Notes: generated by a model not told the origin, from the sequence alone. A DNA stretch of 64,000 nt from Bacteroidota bacterium (GCA_029547705.1 JAKPOU010000034.1:84508-148507), one strand, 5' to 3'. Positions 42,401 to 50,921 are shown, counted from the stretch's first letter. Program-made: numbers and translations.

Positions 42401-42439
42401 TCCAGGCCGAGGACGGGTGTAATAAGCATAATCAGGTAA
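36419..42439 (+). CDS. Giant T9SS adhesin: HYR-like domains, SprB-like repeats, gliding-motility-associated C-terminal (type B) sorting domain
   Basis: 2006 aa; CPGDIVVNVQPGTCGNNVSWTAP (HYR); many ...CHGGTATVTLTGSGGT.PLTYTFNG... units; C-terminus VITPNNDGFNDEWRIRNIEMYPDAEVLVYTRWGKLVYRS...YHYILYLNDG. First ATG in frame is 36431 (36419 is GTG). Confidence 0.92.
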   Translation: MLLLMKKMNLINMRHNSIVSFLKSIISFLAEFFPLWIFSEDETVLSTRLKRPDPAQYILPAMVSVFLGFSGQWNMAGAQGCDPSFRNCPGDIVVNVQPGTCGNNVSWTAPVMTAPCPGYTVTSNHEPGNFFNAGTTTVTYFSWEGTEKKDSCKFNVIVIDNQKPVVLTKNANLYIGQSGTAILRAADIDNGSYDNCSLILVPSRTVFTCSDVGQTIAVMLRGSDPSGNSSASGALVTVYDTVRPVIMTREFTLTLDNNGTGIIQASDIDNGTYDNCGPVTLSVTPSVFSCADQGDRTVRFTTTDIHGNTASRDVFISVRSSLKIHSISLSNCDAVGTYSLFNLNVSGGAGNYTYFWDCLDDNVKPFVQEIPYYPYVSFANTSHKVTPFFNNNIPNGSYTIRLTVTDGNGCRDSADMLIIKSGPVYGNVNFRKSVACEGSVVTYTVNPDPVATFDWEVENGTILSSVPYSNSVEVRWNLGVTRGVVRATLNKTNLVGEPCAATVIDSVSIDLIQPPVFNNPVNIACMGSEEIYTLTAPYQFYEWSVTGGVITEGGSDNNFVRVRWNEAPAGKVEVIVSTPAGCSSSAFVDVIINNLEGSVVSLTDISCNGAANGMVTVAAVEGSGLAPYEYSLDGGTYQSSGSFVNIGPGPHIVTIRDAHSCTFDVGFNITQPVILVASVNKSDVSCFGGSDGSVSVAGSGGTAPYEYSLNGGPFRTSGSFPGLPAGSYTVQVRDANLCTFVQKVMIMQPDAVSASAEVTIPVNCHGGTATVAITGSGGTPPLSYTFNGSVSTTGVFPGISAGVYEWSVTDANGCGPFRGTLEVTEPPQLSGSASVTGAIDCHGGTAIVTLTGSGGTSPLTYTFNGISNDTGIFTGIPAGNGYSWSITDANNCGPVSGVINVTEPPPINGAASVTTAIECHGGTATVRLTGGGGTAPLTYTFNGISNDTGIFTGIPAGSAYTWIITDSRGCGPVTGTLDVTEPAVITGSAMILVPVQCNSGTATVQLTGGGGTAPLTYTFNGISNETGIFTGISAGNGYIWSITDANNCSPVTGVTDISEPPVISTAASVATEITCHGGTATVTITGSGGTPPLSYTFNGSVSATGVFPGIRAGVYEWSVTDANGCGPFTGTLEVTEPPQLSGSASVTGAIDCYGGTATVTLTGSGGTSPLIYTFNGISNGTGIFTGIPAGNAYIWSITDANNCGPVNGVINVTEPPPINGAASVTTVIACHGGTATVTLTGSGGTSPLIYTFNGISNGTGIFTGIPAGSGYSWSITDARGCGPFTGTVDISEPEVINASVSITEPIICYGGTTTVILTGSGGTAPLTYTFNGISNDTGIFTGIPAADGYIWSITDANNCTPVTGTIDISEPPAISAAASVATEIACHGGTVTVVITGSGGTPPLSYTFNGSVSATGVFPGISAGVYEWSVTDANGCGPFRGTLEVTEPPQLSGSASVTGAIACHGGTATVTLTGSGGTSPLTYTFNGISNDTGIFTGIPAGSGYSWSITDARGCDPITGTVDISEPEVINASVSITEPIICYGGTTTVIITGSGGTAPLTYTFNGISNRTGIFAGIPAGSDYHWSVTDTYLCTPAAGTLDITEPPEYRAEITFITNVSVSGGNDGSVTVEASGGTAPYLFRLNSGSYQPSGSFSDLTAGSYSVTVRDAALCETVLTVRITEPVVPLSGTLVSKEDILCFGASTGMITVSGTDGLAPYEYSLNGGDFRSSGIFTDLSAGSYIVTIRDAQPEEYHIMVILDEPATAVSVETRVINNICHGSNRGIAIAIADGGTGPYEFSWNSLPVQKNDTASGLAAGTYTVTVDDANGCRVTAFAVLTDPPPLTLGVITTDADCPDTYEGSAEVTVSGGNAPYNAFWEDGNTSFSRTEMLPGTYRLIVTDADGCVAQEDIVIGYSGTFGCLEIPQVITPNNDGFNDEWRIRNIEMYPDAEVLVYTRWGKLVYRSRNISADPWDGRFNGRLMPTDSYHYILYLNDGSRPRTGVISIIR
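38670..41235 (+). repeat. 11 tandem ~78-aa SprB-like units arranged as a 933-bp higher-order repeat
   Basis: Anchor GGATCCGTCAG occurs at 38780, 39713 and 40646 (both intervals 933 bp); long near-identical DNA tracts between periods. Confidence 0.95.
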
Positions 42440-42450
42440 AGAGGAATATT

Positions 42451-43464
42451 ATGAATATGATACACATGAAATACGTCAGATGCTTATTGCTGATGGCTGT
42501 TTTAGTTTCATTCAGCAGGGAATTATATTCACAGCAGGTTCCCATGTACAGCCAGTACATAATGAACGGATATCTTGTCAATCCCTCCTTTGCCGGCCGT
42601 GATGGCTATTCTACCATAACTCTGACCGCCAGGGAACAGTGGGTGGGACTTGCGCAGAATCCGGCAACCTATGCTGCCAGCTTTCAGACCAGACTTCTGA
42701 AGAACAGTTATATATCAAAATCCACCGAAGTCAGGAAAAAGCTCGTAAAACCTTCACGCGGAAGCAGGGTAGGGATGGGTGGCTATATTTTCAATGATAA
42801 TAACGGCATTATGAGACGTACCGGTCTGCAGGCAATATATGCATATCATATTCCCATCGGCCGGTCCGAAGAAAGCAGGAGCAGCCTTTCCTTCGGACTC
42901 GCAATGACTGCATATCAGTTTGCAGTAAACACTGATAATCTGATATATGATATTGATGATCCCTTTCTGAACACGTATAAGAAATCAGTCTTTATTCCGG
43001 ATTTCAATTTCGGTACAAGTTATACTTCGTCCCGTTACTATGTGGGTTTTGCCATGACCAACCTGCTCAGGGGATCCCTTCTCTTCGGTGATGTTGAAAA
43101 TTCCAGAAGAGGAGAGCTGGGTCACTTCTATCTTACCGGGGGAGTTAAATTCCCTGTAGCCGAAGACTGGATAATTGAACCTTCCGCATTTGTCAAATCC
43201 TCGGATATGGTTTTCAAGTCGATCCAGATGGATATTACATCAAGGGTTTACTACAAAAATGATTACTGGGCAGGATTGTCGTGGAGGACTAACGACGCCC
43301 TCATTCTTCTGCTGGGCCTGAAGTATGACAGGTTTTATTTTGCCTATGCCTTTGATTTTACCCTCACGGATATAAGGCGTCAGAGCAACGGGACACATGA
43401 ACTGACGGCAGCAGTCAAGTTTGGTGAAAGTGCACGCCGGTACAGATGGATCAATTCATTCTGA
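42451..43464 (+). CDS. PorP/SprF family type IX secretion membrane protein (adhesin partner)
   Basis: 337 aa; QQVPMYSQYIMNGYLVNPSFAGRDGYSTITLTAREQWVGLAQNPATYAASFQT; 11 bp downstream of the adhesin gene. Confidence 0.94.
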   Translation: MNMIHMKYVRCLLLMAVLVSFSRELYSQQVPMYSQYIMNGYLVNPSFAGRDGYSTITLTAREQWVGLAQNPATYAASFQTRLLKNSYISKSTEVRKKLVKPSRGSRVGMGGYIFNDNNGIMRRTGLQAIYAYHIPIGRSEESRSSLSFGLAMTAYQFAVNTDNLIYDIDDPFLNTYKKSVFIPDFNFGTSYTSSRYYVGFAMTNLLRGSLLFGDVENSRRGELGHFYLTGGVKFPVAEDWIIEPSAFVKSSDMVFKSIQMDITSRVYYKNDYWAGLSWRTNDALILLLGLKYDRFYFAYAFDFTLTDIRRQSNGTHELTAAVKFGESARRYRWINSF

Positions 43465-43483
43465 AATAGAGCCCCGGATTGAT

Positions 43484-44527
43484 ATGATAAAGAGAAGGCT
43501 TGCTGTTCTCATCCTGTTTCTCTTCCATTTCCCGTGGTCATCCCATATGCTGTTTCCCCGGCCTTCCCCCGGTGAGCCGCTGCTGCTGATGTTTTACAAT
43601 GTTGAGAATCTCTTCGATATATATGATGATCCGGATACCAATGATGATGAATTTCTCCCGGGGAGCCCGAGGAGATGGAATATGAGAAAATACAAATCGA
43701 GGATCAATTCCCTGTACAAGGTAATAAGTGCCGCAGGCAGCTGGACACCCCCCGGAATAGTAGCTTTGTGTGAAACAGAAAACAGGAGGGTTCTGGAAGA
43801 CCTGGTGTACGGAACAAATCTTGCGAAATACAATTATGAAATTATCCATGAGGACTCTCCCGACCCCAGGGGAATAGATGTCTGTCTTATTTACAGAAAG
43901 GAAATTGTAGAGGTTTTATTCTGGGAATATCTTGTGCCAAAGACCTATACAGCAGGAACCTTTACAAGCCGGAGTGTGTTGTATGCAAAGTGCCTTGCAG
44001 GAGGAGACCTCATACATATTTTTGTAAACCACTGGCCGTCGAGAAGGGGAGGTGTGCTGGCCGGAGAGCGGCTGAGGAAGGATATAGCCGTAATGCTGAG
44101 GGACAAGGCAGACTCGGTTGCCCTTTCGGATGCCGGAAGCAAGATAGTGATCACGGGTGATTTCAATGCAGCTCCCGATGACAATATTGTAAGAATGATA
44201 CAGGATCCCTATTCTTCCGGTCTGGCGATGATCAATCTCTCCGCTGATACTCCCGGGGGGCAGGGTACCTACAGGTATCGCGGAACCTGGGAGACAATAG
44301 ACCAGTTTATCGTTTCAGAATCCCTGCTGGACAGCCCCGGGGGCCTTTACACATCAAGGGAGTATTATCACATATTCAGTCCTGATTTTCTGTTGAAAAA
44401 GGATCCCGTTTATCCCGGAATGAGTCCCTATTCAGCCTGGCGCGGCTATAAATTTCAGGGAGGTTTCAGTGATCATCTCCCTGTTCTGCTTGAACTCAGG
44501 CACCGGGATCATTCTCAAGCGGAGTGA
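43484..44527 (+). CDS. Endonuclease/exonuclease/phosphatase family protein
   Basis: MFYNVENLFDIYDDPDTNDDEF, VALCETENRRVLEDLV, IFVNHWPSRRGG, ITGDFNAAPDD, FSDHLPVLLEL; start likely MIKRRLAVLILFLF. Confidence 0.92.
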   Translation: MIKRRLAVLILFLFHFPWSSHMLFPRPSPGEPLLLMFYNVENLFDIYDDPDTNDDEFLPGSPRRWNMRKYKSRINSLYKVISAAGSWTPPGIVALCETENRRVLEDLVYGTNLAKYNYEIIHEDSPDPRGIDVCLIYRKEIVEVLFWEYLVPKTYTAGTFTSRSVLYAKCLAGGDLIHIFVNHWPSRRGGVLAGERLRKDIAVMLRDKADSVALSDAGSKIVITGDFNAAPDDNIVRMIQDPYSSGLAMINLSADTPGGQGTYRYRGTWETIDQFIVSESLLDSPGGLYTSREYYHIFSPDFLLKKDPVYPGMSPYSAWRGYKFQGGFSDHLPVLLELRHRDHSQAE

Positions 44528-45926
44528 GTCCGAGTTCCCTGCCTTTTCTGAGCATAAGATCCCTTGCCGCCTTGTGTTCGTTCGGAATAATACCGTCAAG
44601 GATTGCGTCGCGGATAGCATTCTTGATGATTCCGACGCTTTTTCCCGGCTTGATTCCGAATGTACTTATAATTTCTTCCCCCGTAACGGGTGGCTGAAAA
44701 TTCCTGATGGCATCCTTCTCCTCTATTTCCCTGAGTTTCTCCCTTACAATGGCAAAATTTTCCAGATGCTTCATTTTTCTTTTCTCATTCTTTGAGGTGA
44801 TGTCCGCTTCACACAGGAGCATGAGGTCATCAATATCATCCCCGGCTTCAAAAAGAAGCCTTCTGATGGCGGAATCGGTAATTTCTTCCTGTGAAAGCAC
44901 AATAGGGCGCAGATGAAGGTCAACCAGCTTCTGGACATATCTCATGTGTTCATTGAGGGGGAGTTTCAGTCTGCGGAAAATGTCCGGAATCATTTTTGAT
45001 CCCCTGTATTCATGACCATGGAATGACCAGCCTGTTTCCCTGGTATATTTTTTTGTGAGGGGTTTTGCTATATCATGAAGGAGTGCAGCCCATCTGAGCC
45101 ACAGATTGTCAGTATTGAGGGCTATATTGTCCAGCACCTCAAGTGAATGGAGAAAATTATCCTTATGTGCCCTGCCATCCTTTTTCTCCACGCCTTTCAA
45201 GTTGTCGAGCTCGGGAAATATGATGGCAAGGAGCCCGGATTTTTCAAGCAGCCTGAATCCCACGGAAGGTTTATTGCACATCATAATCTTGTTGATCTCG
45301 GCAATTATCCTTTCCGCAGAAACTATCCTGATTCTGGCGGCATTTTCCGACAGGGCCTTAAATGTTTTTTCTTCAACGGTGAATCTGAGCTGGGTGGCAA
45401 AACGTACAGCCCTGATCATTCTGAGGGGGTCGTCGGAGAAGGTCATGCCCGGATCCAGAGGGGTGCGGATAATTTTTTTTCTGAGGTCATCCATGCCGCC
45501 GAATGGATCCAGTAACTGTCCGTATGTATCCTTGTTCAGACTGATGGCAAGGGCATTGATGGTAAAATCCCTCCTTCGCTGATCATCTTCCAGGGTGCCG
45601 TCCTCAACAAGAGGTTTCCTGGAGCCGGACCTGTAGGATTCTTTGCGGGCGCCAACGAACTCAATCTCATAATCACCCCATCTGAACATGGCTGTTCCGA
45701 AATTCCTGAAGACACTGACCCTGATCCGGGGATTGATTTTATCTGCTGTTTTGCGTGCCAGCTCTATTCCGCTTCCCGTCACAACAATATCGATATCCTT
45801 TTCGGGATGATTCCGGTCCAGAAGGCAATCTCTTACCCATCCCCCTATAACATAGGCTTCTGCAGATTCACCGGAGGCAACTTCGGAAATGATAGTGAAT
45901 ATTTTGTCATTAATACATATGTTCAT
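44496..45926 (-). CDS. cca: CCA tRNA nucleotidyltransferase / poly(A) polymerase family with HD domain
   Basis: AYVIGGWVRDCLLDRNHPEKDIDIVVTG, RRRDFTINALAISL, DPLRMIRAVRFATQL, LLHDIAKP; ORF extends to 45962 with alternative start. Confidence 0.92.
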   Translation of the reverse strand: MNICINDKIFTIISEVASGESAEAYVIGGWVRDCLLDRNHPEKDIDIVVTGSGIELARKTADKINPRIRVSVFRNFGTAMFRWGDYEIEFVGARKESYRSGSRKPLVEDGTLEDDQRRRDFTINALAISLNKDTYGQLLDPFGGMDDLRKKIIRTPLDPGMTFSDDPLRMIRAVRFATQLRFTVEEKTFKALSENAARIRIVSAERIIAEINKIMMCNKPSVGFRLLEKSGLLAIIFPELDNLKGVEKKDGRAHKDNFLHSLEVLDNIALNTDNLWLRWAALLHDIAKPLTKKYTRETGWSFHGHEYRGSKMIPDIFRRLKLPLNEHMRYVQKLVDLHLRPIVLSQEEITDSAIRRLLFEAGDDIDDLMLLCEADITSKNEKRKMKHLENFAIVREKLREIEEKDAIRNFQPPVTGEEIISTFGIKPGKSVGIIKNAIRDAILDGIIPNEHKAARDLMLRKGRELGLTPLENDPGA

Positions 45927-46070
45927 ATATAGATATGACAATTTATCAATAATACCTGACAAAGTTACAATTATTCGCCTGTTTTCCGTTAATTGAATGA
46001 TTAATGCTTTTATGGCATGATGCTTGCCGGTAGTAAAAAGATATAATTTCGGACATTAAATAAAACAGAT

Positions 46071-46430
46071 ATGACTGAGCATTTAACCAAGGAAACATTC
46101 AAGAGCAAAGTATTTGACTATGAGAATAACAAGGAATGGAAATTTGAAGGCGACAAGCCCTGCATTATAGATTTTTATGCAGACTGGTGTGCACCTTGCA
46201 AGATGGTTGCCCCTGTTCTTGAGGAACTTTCTGAAGATTTTAACGGGAAACTTGATATTTACAAGGTCAATACGGAGGAGGAACAGGAACTTGCCGCGAT
46301 TTTCGGGATACGAAGCATTCCCTCCATTCTGTTTGTCCCGGTTGGCGGTCAGCCTCAGATGGCTATGGGGGCTTTGCCGAAGGAAACCTTCATAAAAGCA
46401 TTTAAGGATGTACTTGGAGTAGAGAAATAA
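46071..46430 (+). CDS. Thioredoxin family protein
   Basis: 119 aa; IIDFYADWCAPCKMVAPVLEEL, IRSIPSILFVPVGGQP. Confidence 0.95.
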   Translation: MTEHLTKETFKSKVFDYENNKEWKFEGDKPCIIDFYADWCAPCKMVAPVLEELSEDFNGKLDIYKVNTEEEQELAAIFGIRSIPSILFVPVGGQPQMAMGALPKETFIKAFKDVLGVEK

Positions 46431-46580
46431 ATATTTTTAAAATAAATAGCATTTTGTTTAAAAATTTCGTAAATTTCTGAAACATTCTTCTACGAATTTC
46501 CGTTTAAAACGGCAAAGGTAGTGAAGGTAGTAGTAAGAGAAGGTTACAGAATTTTTTCATGGATTTAGGTTTAGGGTAGT

Positions 46581-46614
46581 AGAGAATCAGGATTGAGGTC
46601 CTGATTCTCTTTTT
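46581..46614 (+). terminator. Strong Rho-independent terminator
   Basis: agagaatcagga (46581-46592) / tcctgattctct (46599-46610), perfect 12-bp stem, 6-nt loop, followed by T-run. Confidence 0.92.
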
Positions 46615-46830
46615 ATATCGTCCTGTTTTTACACTGTTTCCCTTTTTATGTCAGTTTTCTCCTGATAGCGGTTCTTTCTCCCGCTTATCCGTTCAGCGGA
46701 TGGTTTTTTCCCGGGGAATTTCCGGTCCGGGAATCTGTATTCCGCTGTTTTTCTTTCGGAGAGTGTCCGGTCAGTGAGCCGGTATCGGCCCGGGTTTTCT
46801 TCCGGAAATTTCACTTCCCCGGACTGTTTT

Positions 46831-47028
46831 CTATATCAGTTCCCTGAAGATATTGCTGATTTCCTCCTCTGTTGTGCGAAGTTTTTTCTGACACTGCCTT
46901 ATCAGTTCGGAGGCACGCTTCACTTCTCCTGCAAGTTTGTCGATATCGAGGACACCACTTTCGATCGCGTTTAATATTTTATCTATTTCCTTTACCGCTT
47001 CGGTGAATGAGAATTCCTTTTTTGCCAT
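46831..47028 (-). CDS. xseB: Exodeoxyribonuclease VII small subunit
   Basis: 65 aa; FTEAVKEIDKILNAIESGVLDIDKLAGEVKRASELIRQCQKKL; 5 bp downstream of xseA. Confidence 0.93.
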   Translation of the reverse strand: MAKKEFSFTEAVKEIDKILNAIESGVLDIDKLAGEVKRASELIRQCQKKLRTTEEEISNIFRELI

Positions 47029-47033
47029 TGTAT

Positions 47034-48419
47034 TTAGTCTTTTAGATATTGTTTGCCCGTAACCCTGCTTTTTATTTTTCCGTCCTGCAGGCGTGTTTCC
47101 AGGACGTCATTTTTTTCAGCATCCTTCACACTTCTGATTATCACTCCGTTAATGCTGGTCAGTGAATAACCTCTCTTAAGAACGTTGACCGGGTTGAGGA
47201 TATCCAGTGAATTATCCAGAGCGCTCAGTTTCATTTTCTGGTTCTCAATGATTTTGACAGAGTAATTCATCAGGTCCATCCTGTTTTTTTCCAGGTATGT
47301 TCTTTTTGAAAGTATGAAGGAAGCAGAAGAGGAGTTAAGCCTGTTTTTAAGGTTTTCCGGAATGAATCCTGCCCTGGTCAGGTATTCTTTTCCGATATTC
47401 AGTATTCCCATTATCCGGTTCGAGAGCCGTTCCTTCTGGTCAGCGACAGCCAGTTTTGCCAGGGGCATGAGCTTTGACAGGAATGTAGTGGTGATATCCT
47501 TGTGTTCAGCAATTATCCCTCGGGATTTATCTGCAATCCGGCTGCCGAGTTCCGTCAGCTGTGTTTCTGCCTCAGCAACGGAGTTTATGAGAAAATCCGC
47601 AACTGCCGTCGGTGTCCGGAGTGCCTTGAAAGCAACTATATCCGTTACTGAAACATCTTTTTCATGACCGATGCCTGTTATTACCGGAATCGGGAACTGG
47701 GTAACATAATAGGCAATATTGTAATTATCGAACCAGCTGAGATCGCTCTGTGAGCCTCCGCCCCTGATTATTGCCACAAGATCAAAGTGGCCTATGTTTT
47801 CAGCTATCCTTTCAAAAGCGCCGATAATGCTGCGTTCGGTTTCTGTTCCCTGCATTACGGCTTCGAAAAGTGCGGTATAGAAGACATATCCGTAATGGTT
47901 TTCCCTGAGATGCCTGCTGAAATCCGACCAGCCTGCCGCGCTTCCCGACGAAATGACTGCGATTCTCTGTGGAACAAGGGGGAATTCATGTTCTTTATTC
48001 ATGGTGATTACTCCCTCTTCTTCAAGCCTTTTCAGGATCATTTGTCTCTTTACCGCCATTTCCCCTACCGTGTAGGAGGGGTCTATATCCGAAACGATGA
48101 GGCTCAGGCCATATATTTCACTGTAATCGACCCTTACACGGATCAGGATTTTCATTCCGCTTTCCAGTGACTCTCCCGTTACATTTTCAAACAATGATTT
48201 TAGCAGCCTGTACCGGGTATTCCAGATTATTGCCCTGGCCCTTGCCCTTACGTTCCTTTCACCGGCCTGTTTCTCGACAAGTTCCAGGTAGCAATGGCCG
48301 GCATAGTTTTCCTTTATTTCAGATATTTCGGCAACAACCCAATAAAAATCAGGCAATGCCAGATGAAGGGAGTCCCTGATTATCAGCTGCAATTCAGTAA
48401 GAGATAATTTTTCATTCAT
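47034..48419 (-). CDS. xseA: Exodeoxyribonuclease VII large subunit
   Basis: 461 aa; OB-fold N-terminus, IAVISSGSAAGWSDF, IIRGGGSQSDLSWFDNYNIAYYVTQFPIPVITGIGHEKDVSVTDIVAFKALRTPTAVADFLI. Confidence 0.95.
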   Translation of the reverse strand: MNEKLSLTELQLIIRDSLHLALPDFYWVVAEISEIKENYAGHCYLELVEKQAGERNVRARARAIIWNTRYRLLKSLFENVTGESLESGMKILIRVRVDYSEIYGLSLIVSDIDPSYTVGEMAVKRQMILKRLEEEGVITMNKEHEFPLVPQRIAVISSGSAAGWSDFSRHLRENHYGYVFYTALFEAVMQGTETERSIIGAFERIAENIGHFDLVAIIRGGGSQSDLSWFDNYNIAYYVTQFPIPVITGIGHEKDVSVTDIVAFKALRTPTAVADFLINSVAEAETQLTELGSRIADKSRGIIAEHKDITTTFLSKLMPLAKLAVADQKERLSNRIMGILNIGKEYLTRAGFIPENLKNRLNSSSASFILSKRTYLEKNRMDLMNYSVKIIENQKMKLSALDNSLDILNPVNVLKRGYSLTSINGVIIRSVKDAEKNDVLETRLQDGKIKSRVTGKQYLKD

Positions 48420-48421
48420 TG

Positions 48422-50140
48422 TCAGCTGTTCAGTTTTATGATTTTTTTTAAATACATGGCATTTGCCGTCCGTATTCTGAGGAAATATATTCCCTGTTCC
48501 CTTTTTGCAAGAGCCCTGACTTTCAGCAACCTTCCCGGAGACGAACTGAAATCCTGCCGGTAAACAAGTTTCCCTGAAAAGCTGAAGATTTCCAGGATCA
48601 CTGATTCCGGGTATTCCCTGAAAACAATGTCAAAATCTTCCCTGACGGGATTTGGATAGATGACAATCGCATTTCCGGGCCTTCTGAGGTAAGTCTCCTG
48701 CAATATATCAAGAGCCCGGTTTATATCGGGTATTCCATAGCCGTAAAGTGAATCGGGGGAGTTATATCTGTCCCCTGACTTACGGAGTGCACCGGCTATT
48801 TCGGGGGCTGCAGCTTCAGGTACTGCCTGGAGAAGGCAGGCGCTGATTCCGCTGAGTACCGGACATGAAAAGGATGTACCGCTTGACCTTGATACAGAAC
48901 CCGGTGATATCTGTACGGGTACGTTCACTCCCATGGCAGAAAGATCTGGTTTTATTCTTCCGTCGGCTGAAGGGCCTGCCGACGAGAAGGCTGAGATTTT
49001 CCTGTCCCGGTCGACTGCAGCCACGGTCACGACACTGTCGCCGTCAGCAGGAGCGAGGATTCTCTTCCAGGTTTTGTTTCTTTCATTTCCCGCACTGCTG
49101 AAAACCAGTATTCCCCTGGAGGCTGCGATATCTGCTGCCCTTGTTATAAAGGCAGTGTTTCCGTCAAGATCGCTGAACTTGTAATTAAGCGAGGGATCAT
49201 CAAAAAGGCCGTATCCCAGGGATGAGGTTATGATATCTGCACCGGCACTGTCAGCATATTCTGCGGCCGCGGCCCAGTAATCCTCCTCTGCAGGAAATTC
49301 ACCGGAAACATCCTCTGTACGGAAAAGCATATAATCAGCGCCGGTTGCGGCACCCTGCAGCATTCCCTCCAGTTGTCCGGCAAGTATTGACATAACCGCG
49401 GTTCCGTGTGTATGATGGTCATAAGTGAATTCATCTCCGCTGACAAAATCGCGAACAACCTTTATTCCGTTTCGTCTGCGCAGATGTTCCAGGGAAGATA
49501 TCTGGTCTGTGAATCTGAAGCCCCCGTCATTCACTGCGATAAGGATTCCCTTGCCGTCATAGCCTATGTCTTTAAGCAGGTTTCCGTTGATCATCCTGAG
49601 GGGATGATCATGGGGCGGAAAATCGGATTGTTCCGCGGAGAAATCCAGCTTGTCGGTAAAGATGCTTTTTCCCGCAGGGTATTTGACCGGCGTGACTTCC
49701 TTTACAAAGGGCAGGTCTTCGACCATACTGATGTCGGCTGGTCCGGAAGATTTGAAAAGTGCGGTGTTCAGCCATTTTGAGGTGCAATGCAATCTGAGGC
49801 CCCCGGCTTCAACAGCTTCGATGTAACCGCGGTAAACGGGAAGGTCCCGGAAGTCGGGAAACTCAATGCCTGCCCTGACCCTCCTGCTGATTGCCCGTTC
49901 GGAAAGCAGTTCGCGGGGATCCGTTATGGAGGTGTTTGATCCTTTGTCGGTAAACCAGACCCTGTAGAAATACTTGTATGAAATATCCTGTCCATTGAGA
50001 AGCAATCCGGAAAGCAGTAATATGACGGCGGGAATTTTTTTCAATTTGATACGGAATGACTGCTGTTTCAATGGTTCATCTGATTTCTCCGGTATTTTGC
50101 GGATCAGCAATTTTTCCCCTGTTCTTTTCCATATTGTCAA
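48422..50140 (-). CDS. S8 subtilisin-family serine peptidase with T9SS type A sorting domain
   Basis: 572 aa; GKGILIAVNDGGF (Asp), DHHTHGTAVMSILAG (His), SGTSFSCPVLSG (Ser); C-terminal VIYPNPVREDFDIVF...GIYFLRIRTANAMYLKKIIKLNS. A TTG start at 50071 is plausible. Confidence 0.92.
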   Translation of the reverse strand: MTIWKRTGEKLLIRKIPEKSDEPLKQQSFRIKLKKIPAVILLLSGLLLNGQDISYKYFYRVWFTDKGSNTSITDPRELLSERAISRRVRAGIEFPDFRDLPVYRGYIEAVEAGGLRLHCTSKWLNTALFKSSGPADISMVEDLPFVKEVTPVKYPAGKSIFTDKLDFSAEQSDFPPHDHPLRMINGNLLKDIGYDGKGILIAVNDGGFRFTDQISSLEHLRRRNGIKVVRDFVSGDEFTYDHHTHGTAVMSILAGQLEGMLQGAATGADYMLFRTEDVSGEFPAEEDYWAAAAEYADSAGADIITSSLGYGLFDDPSLNYKFSDLDGNTAFITRAADIAASRGILVFSSAGNERNKTWKRILAPADGDSVVTVAAVDRDRKISAFSSAGPSADGRIKPDLSAMGVNVPVQISPGSVSRSSGTSFSCPVLSGISACLLQAVPEAAAPEIAGALRKSGDRYNSPDSLYGYGIPDINRALDILQETYLRRPGNAIVIYPNPVREDFDIVFREYPESVILEIFSFSGKLVYRQDFSSSPGRLLKVRALAKREQGIYFLRIRTANAMYLKKIIKLNS

Positions 50141-50864
50141 TTATTTCAGCGGCATCAATATCCATCTGACGGTCATTTGTCATGCCCAGGGTATAATTCT
50201 GTTCATATCTCTCTGTTCCGTCCTCATTGTAAATGATCCATCTGCCCTCACGGAGATTATTCCTGTATTCTCCGCTTATTTCAGGCTTTCCGTTTTCATA
50301 CCACACTTCAAATTTTCCGTTGAGCATGCCGCCCGAATAGCTGGATTTCAGGAATATTTTACCGCTGGCGTAATATTGTATCCATTCGCCTTCCTTTTTG
50401 TCATTCCTGTAAGTTACTTTTTCGGCTATGCTGCTGTCACTATAGAATTTGAGGGATAGTCCGTTTTTCATGTTTCCCGCATATTCTTCCTCATTGATGA
50501 GATAACCGGGGATGGAGGATGAATAAAATTTCCACCTGCCTTCTTTCATCCGGTTCACATAGATGCCTCTTGCAGCGATTGAGCCTCCGGGGTAATAGAT
50601 GGTTGCTTCGGCCTTCCTGCCTTTATCGGAGAATATCATTACCGAGTTGATGTCCTGGTCTTCATAATATCGTCTGAATTCCCCTTCGGGATAATCATCC
50701 CTGAAAAAACCCTCATAAAGGATGTTTCCGTTGGAATATCTTACCGTCCACTGGCCCTGTTTTCTGCCTTCAGAATCGGTTTTGTTAAGGCCGCTGCCGT
50801 CCTGGCCAGATAGAATCGGGGCACATGCCAATAGTATTGTGATTGTGAATAACTTAAGATTCAT
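50076..50864 (-). CDS. MORN-repeat protein (YwqK-like family)
   Basis: 262 aa; repeated GxWxxYYxxGxxxxxGxYxxxxxxGxW pattern, e.g. KQGQWTVRYSNGNILYEGFFRDDYPEGEFRRYYED. Confidence 0.88.
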   Translation of the reverse strand: MNLKLFTITILLACAPILSGQDGSGLNKTDSEGRKQGQWTVRYSNGNILYEGFFRDDYPEGEFRRYYEDQDINSVMIFSDKGRKAEATIYYPGGSIAARGIYVNRMKEGRWKFYSSSIPGYLINEEEYAGNMKNGLSLKFYSDSSIAEKVTYRNDKKEGEWIQYYASGKIFLKSSYSGGMLNGKFEVWYENGKPEISGEYRNNLREGRWIIYNEDGTERYEQNYTLGMTNDRQMDIDAAEIIDNMEKNRGKIADPQNTGEIR

Positions 50865-50921
50865 ATGAAAGAAACGGAAAATCTACCGTAAAAGTACAAA
50901 ATTTGGAGGTCTGAAAGAAAA

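Noticed and set aside
46629-46814. 61-aa basic ORF downstream of xseB
   Set aside because: GTG start, low-complexity K/R/E/P composition from ccgg-rich DNA, no recognizable domain; probably non-coding spacer.
50076-50864. 'Toxin-antitoxin YwqK antitoxin' reading of the MORN protein
   Set aside because: The family name is a common annotation carry-over; no toxin partner is present and the sequence is simply MORN repeats.
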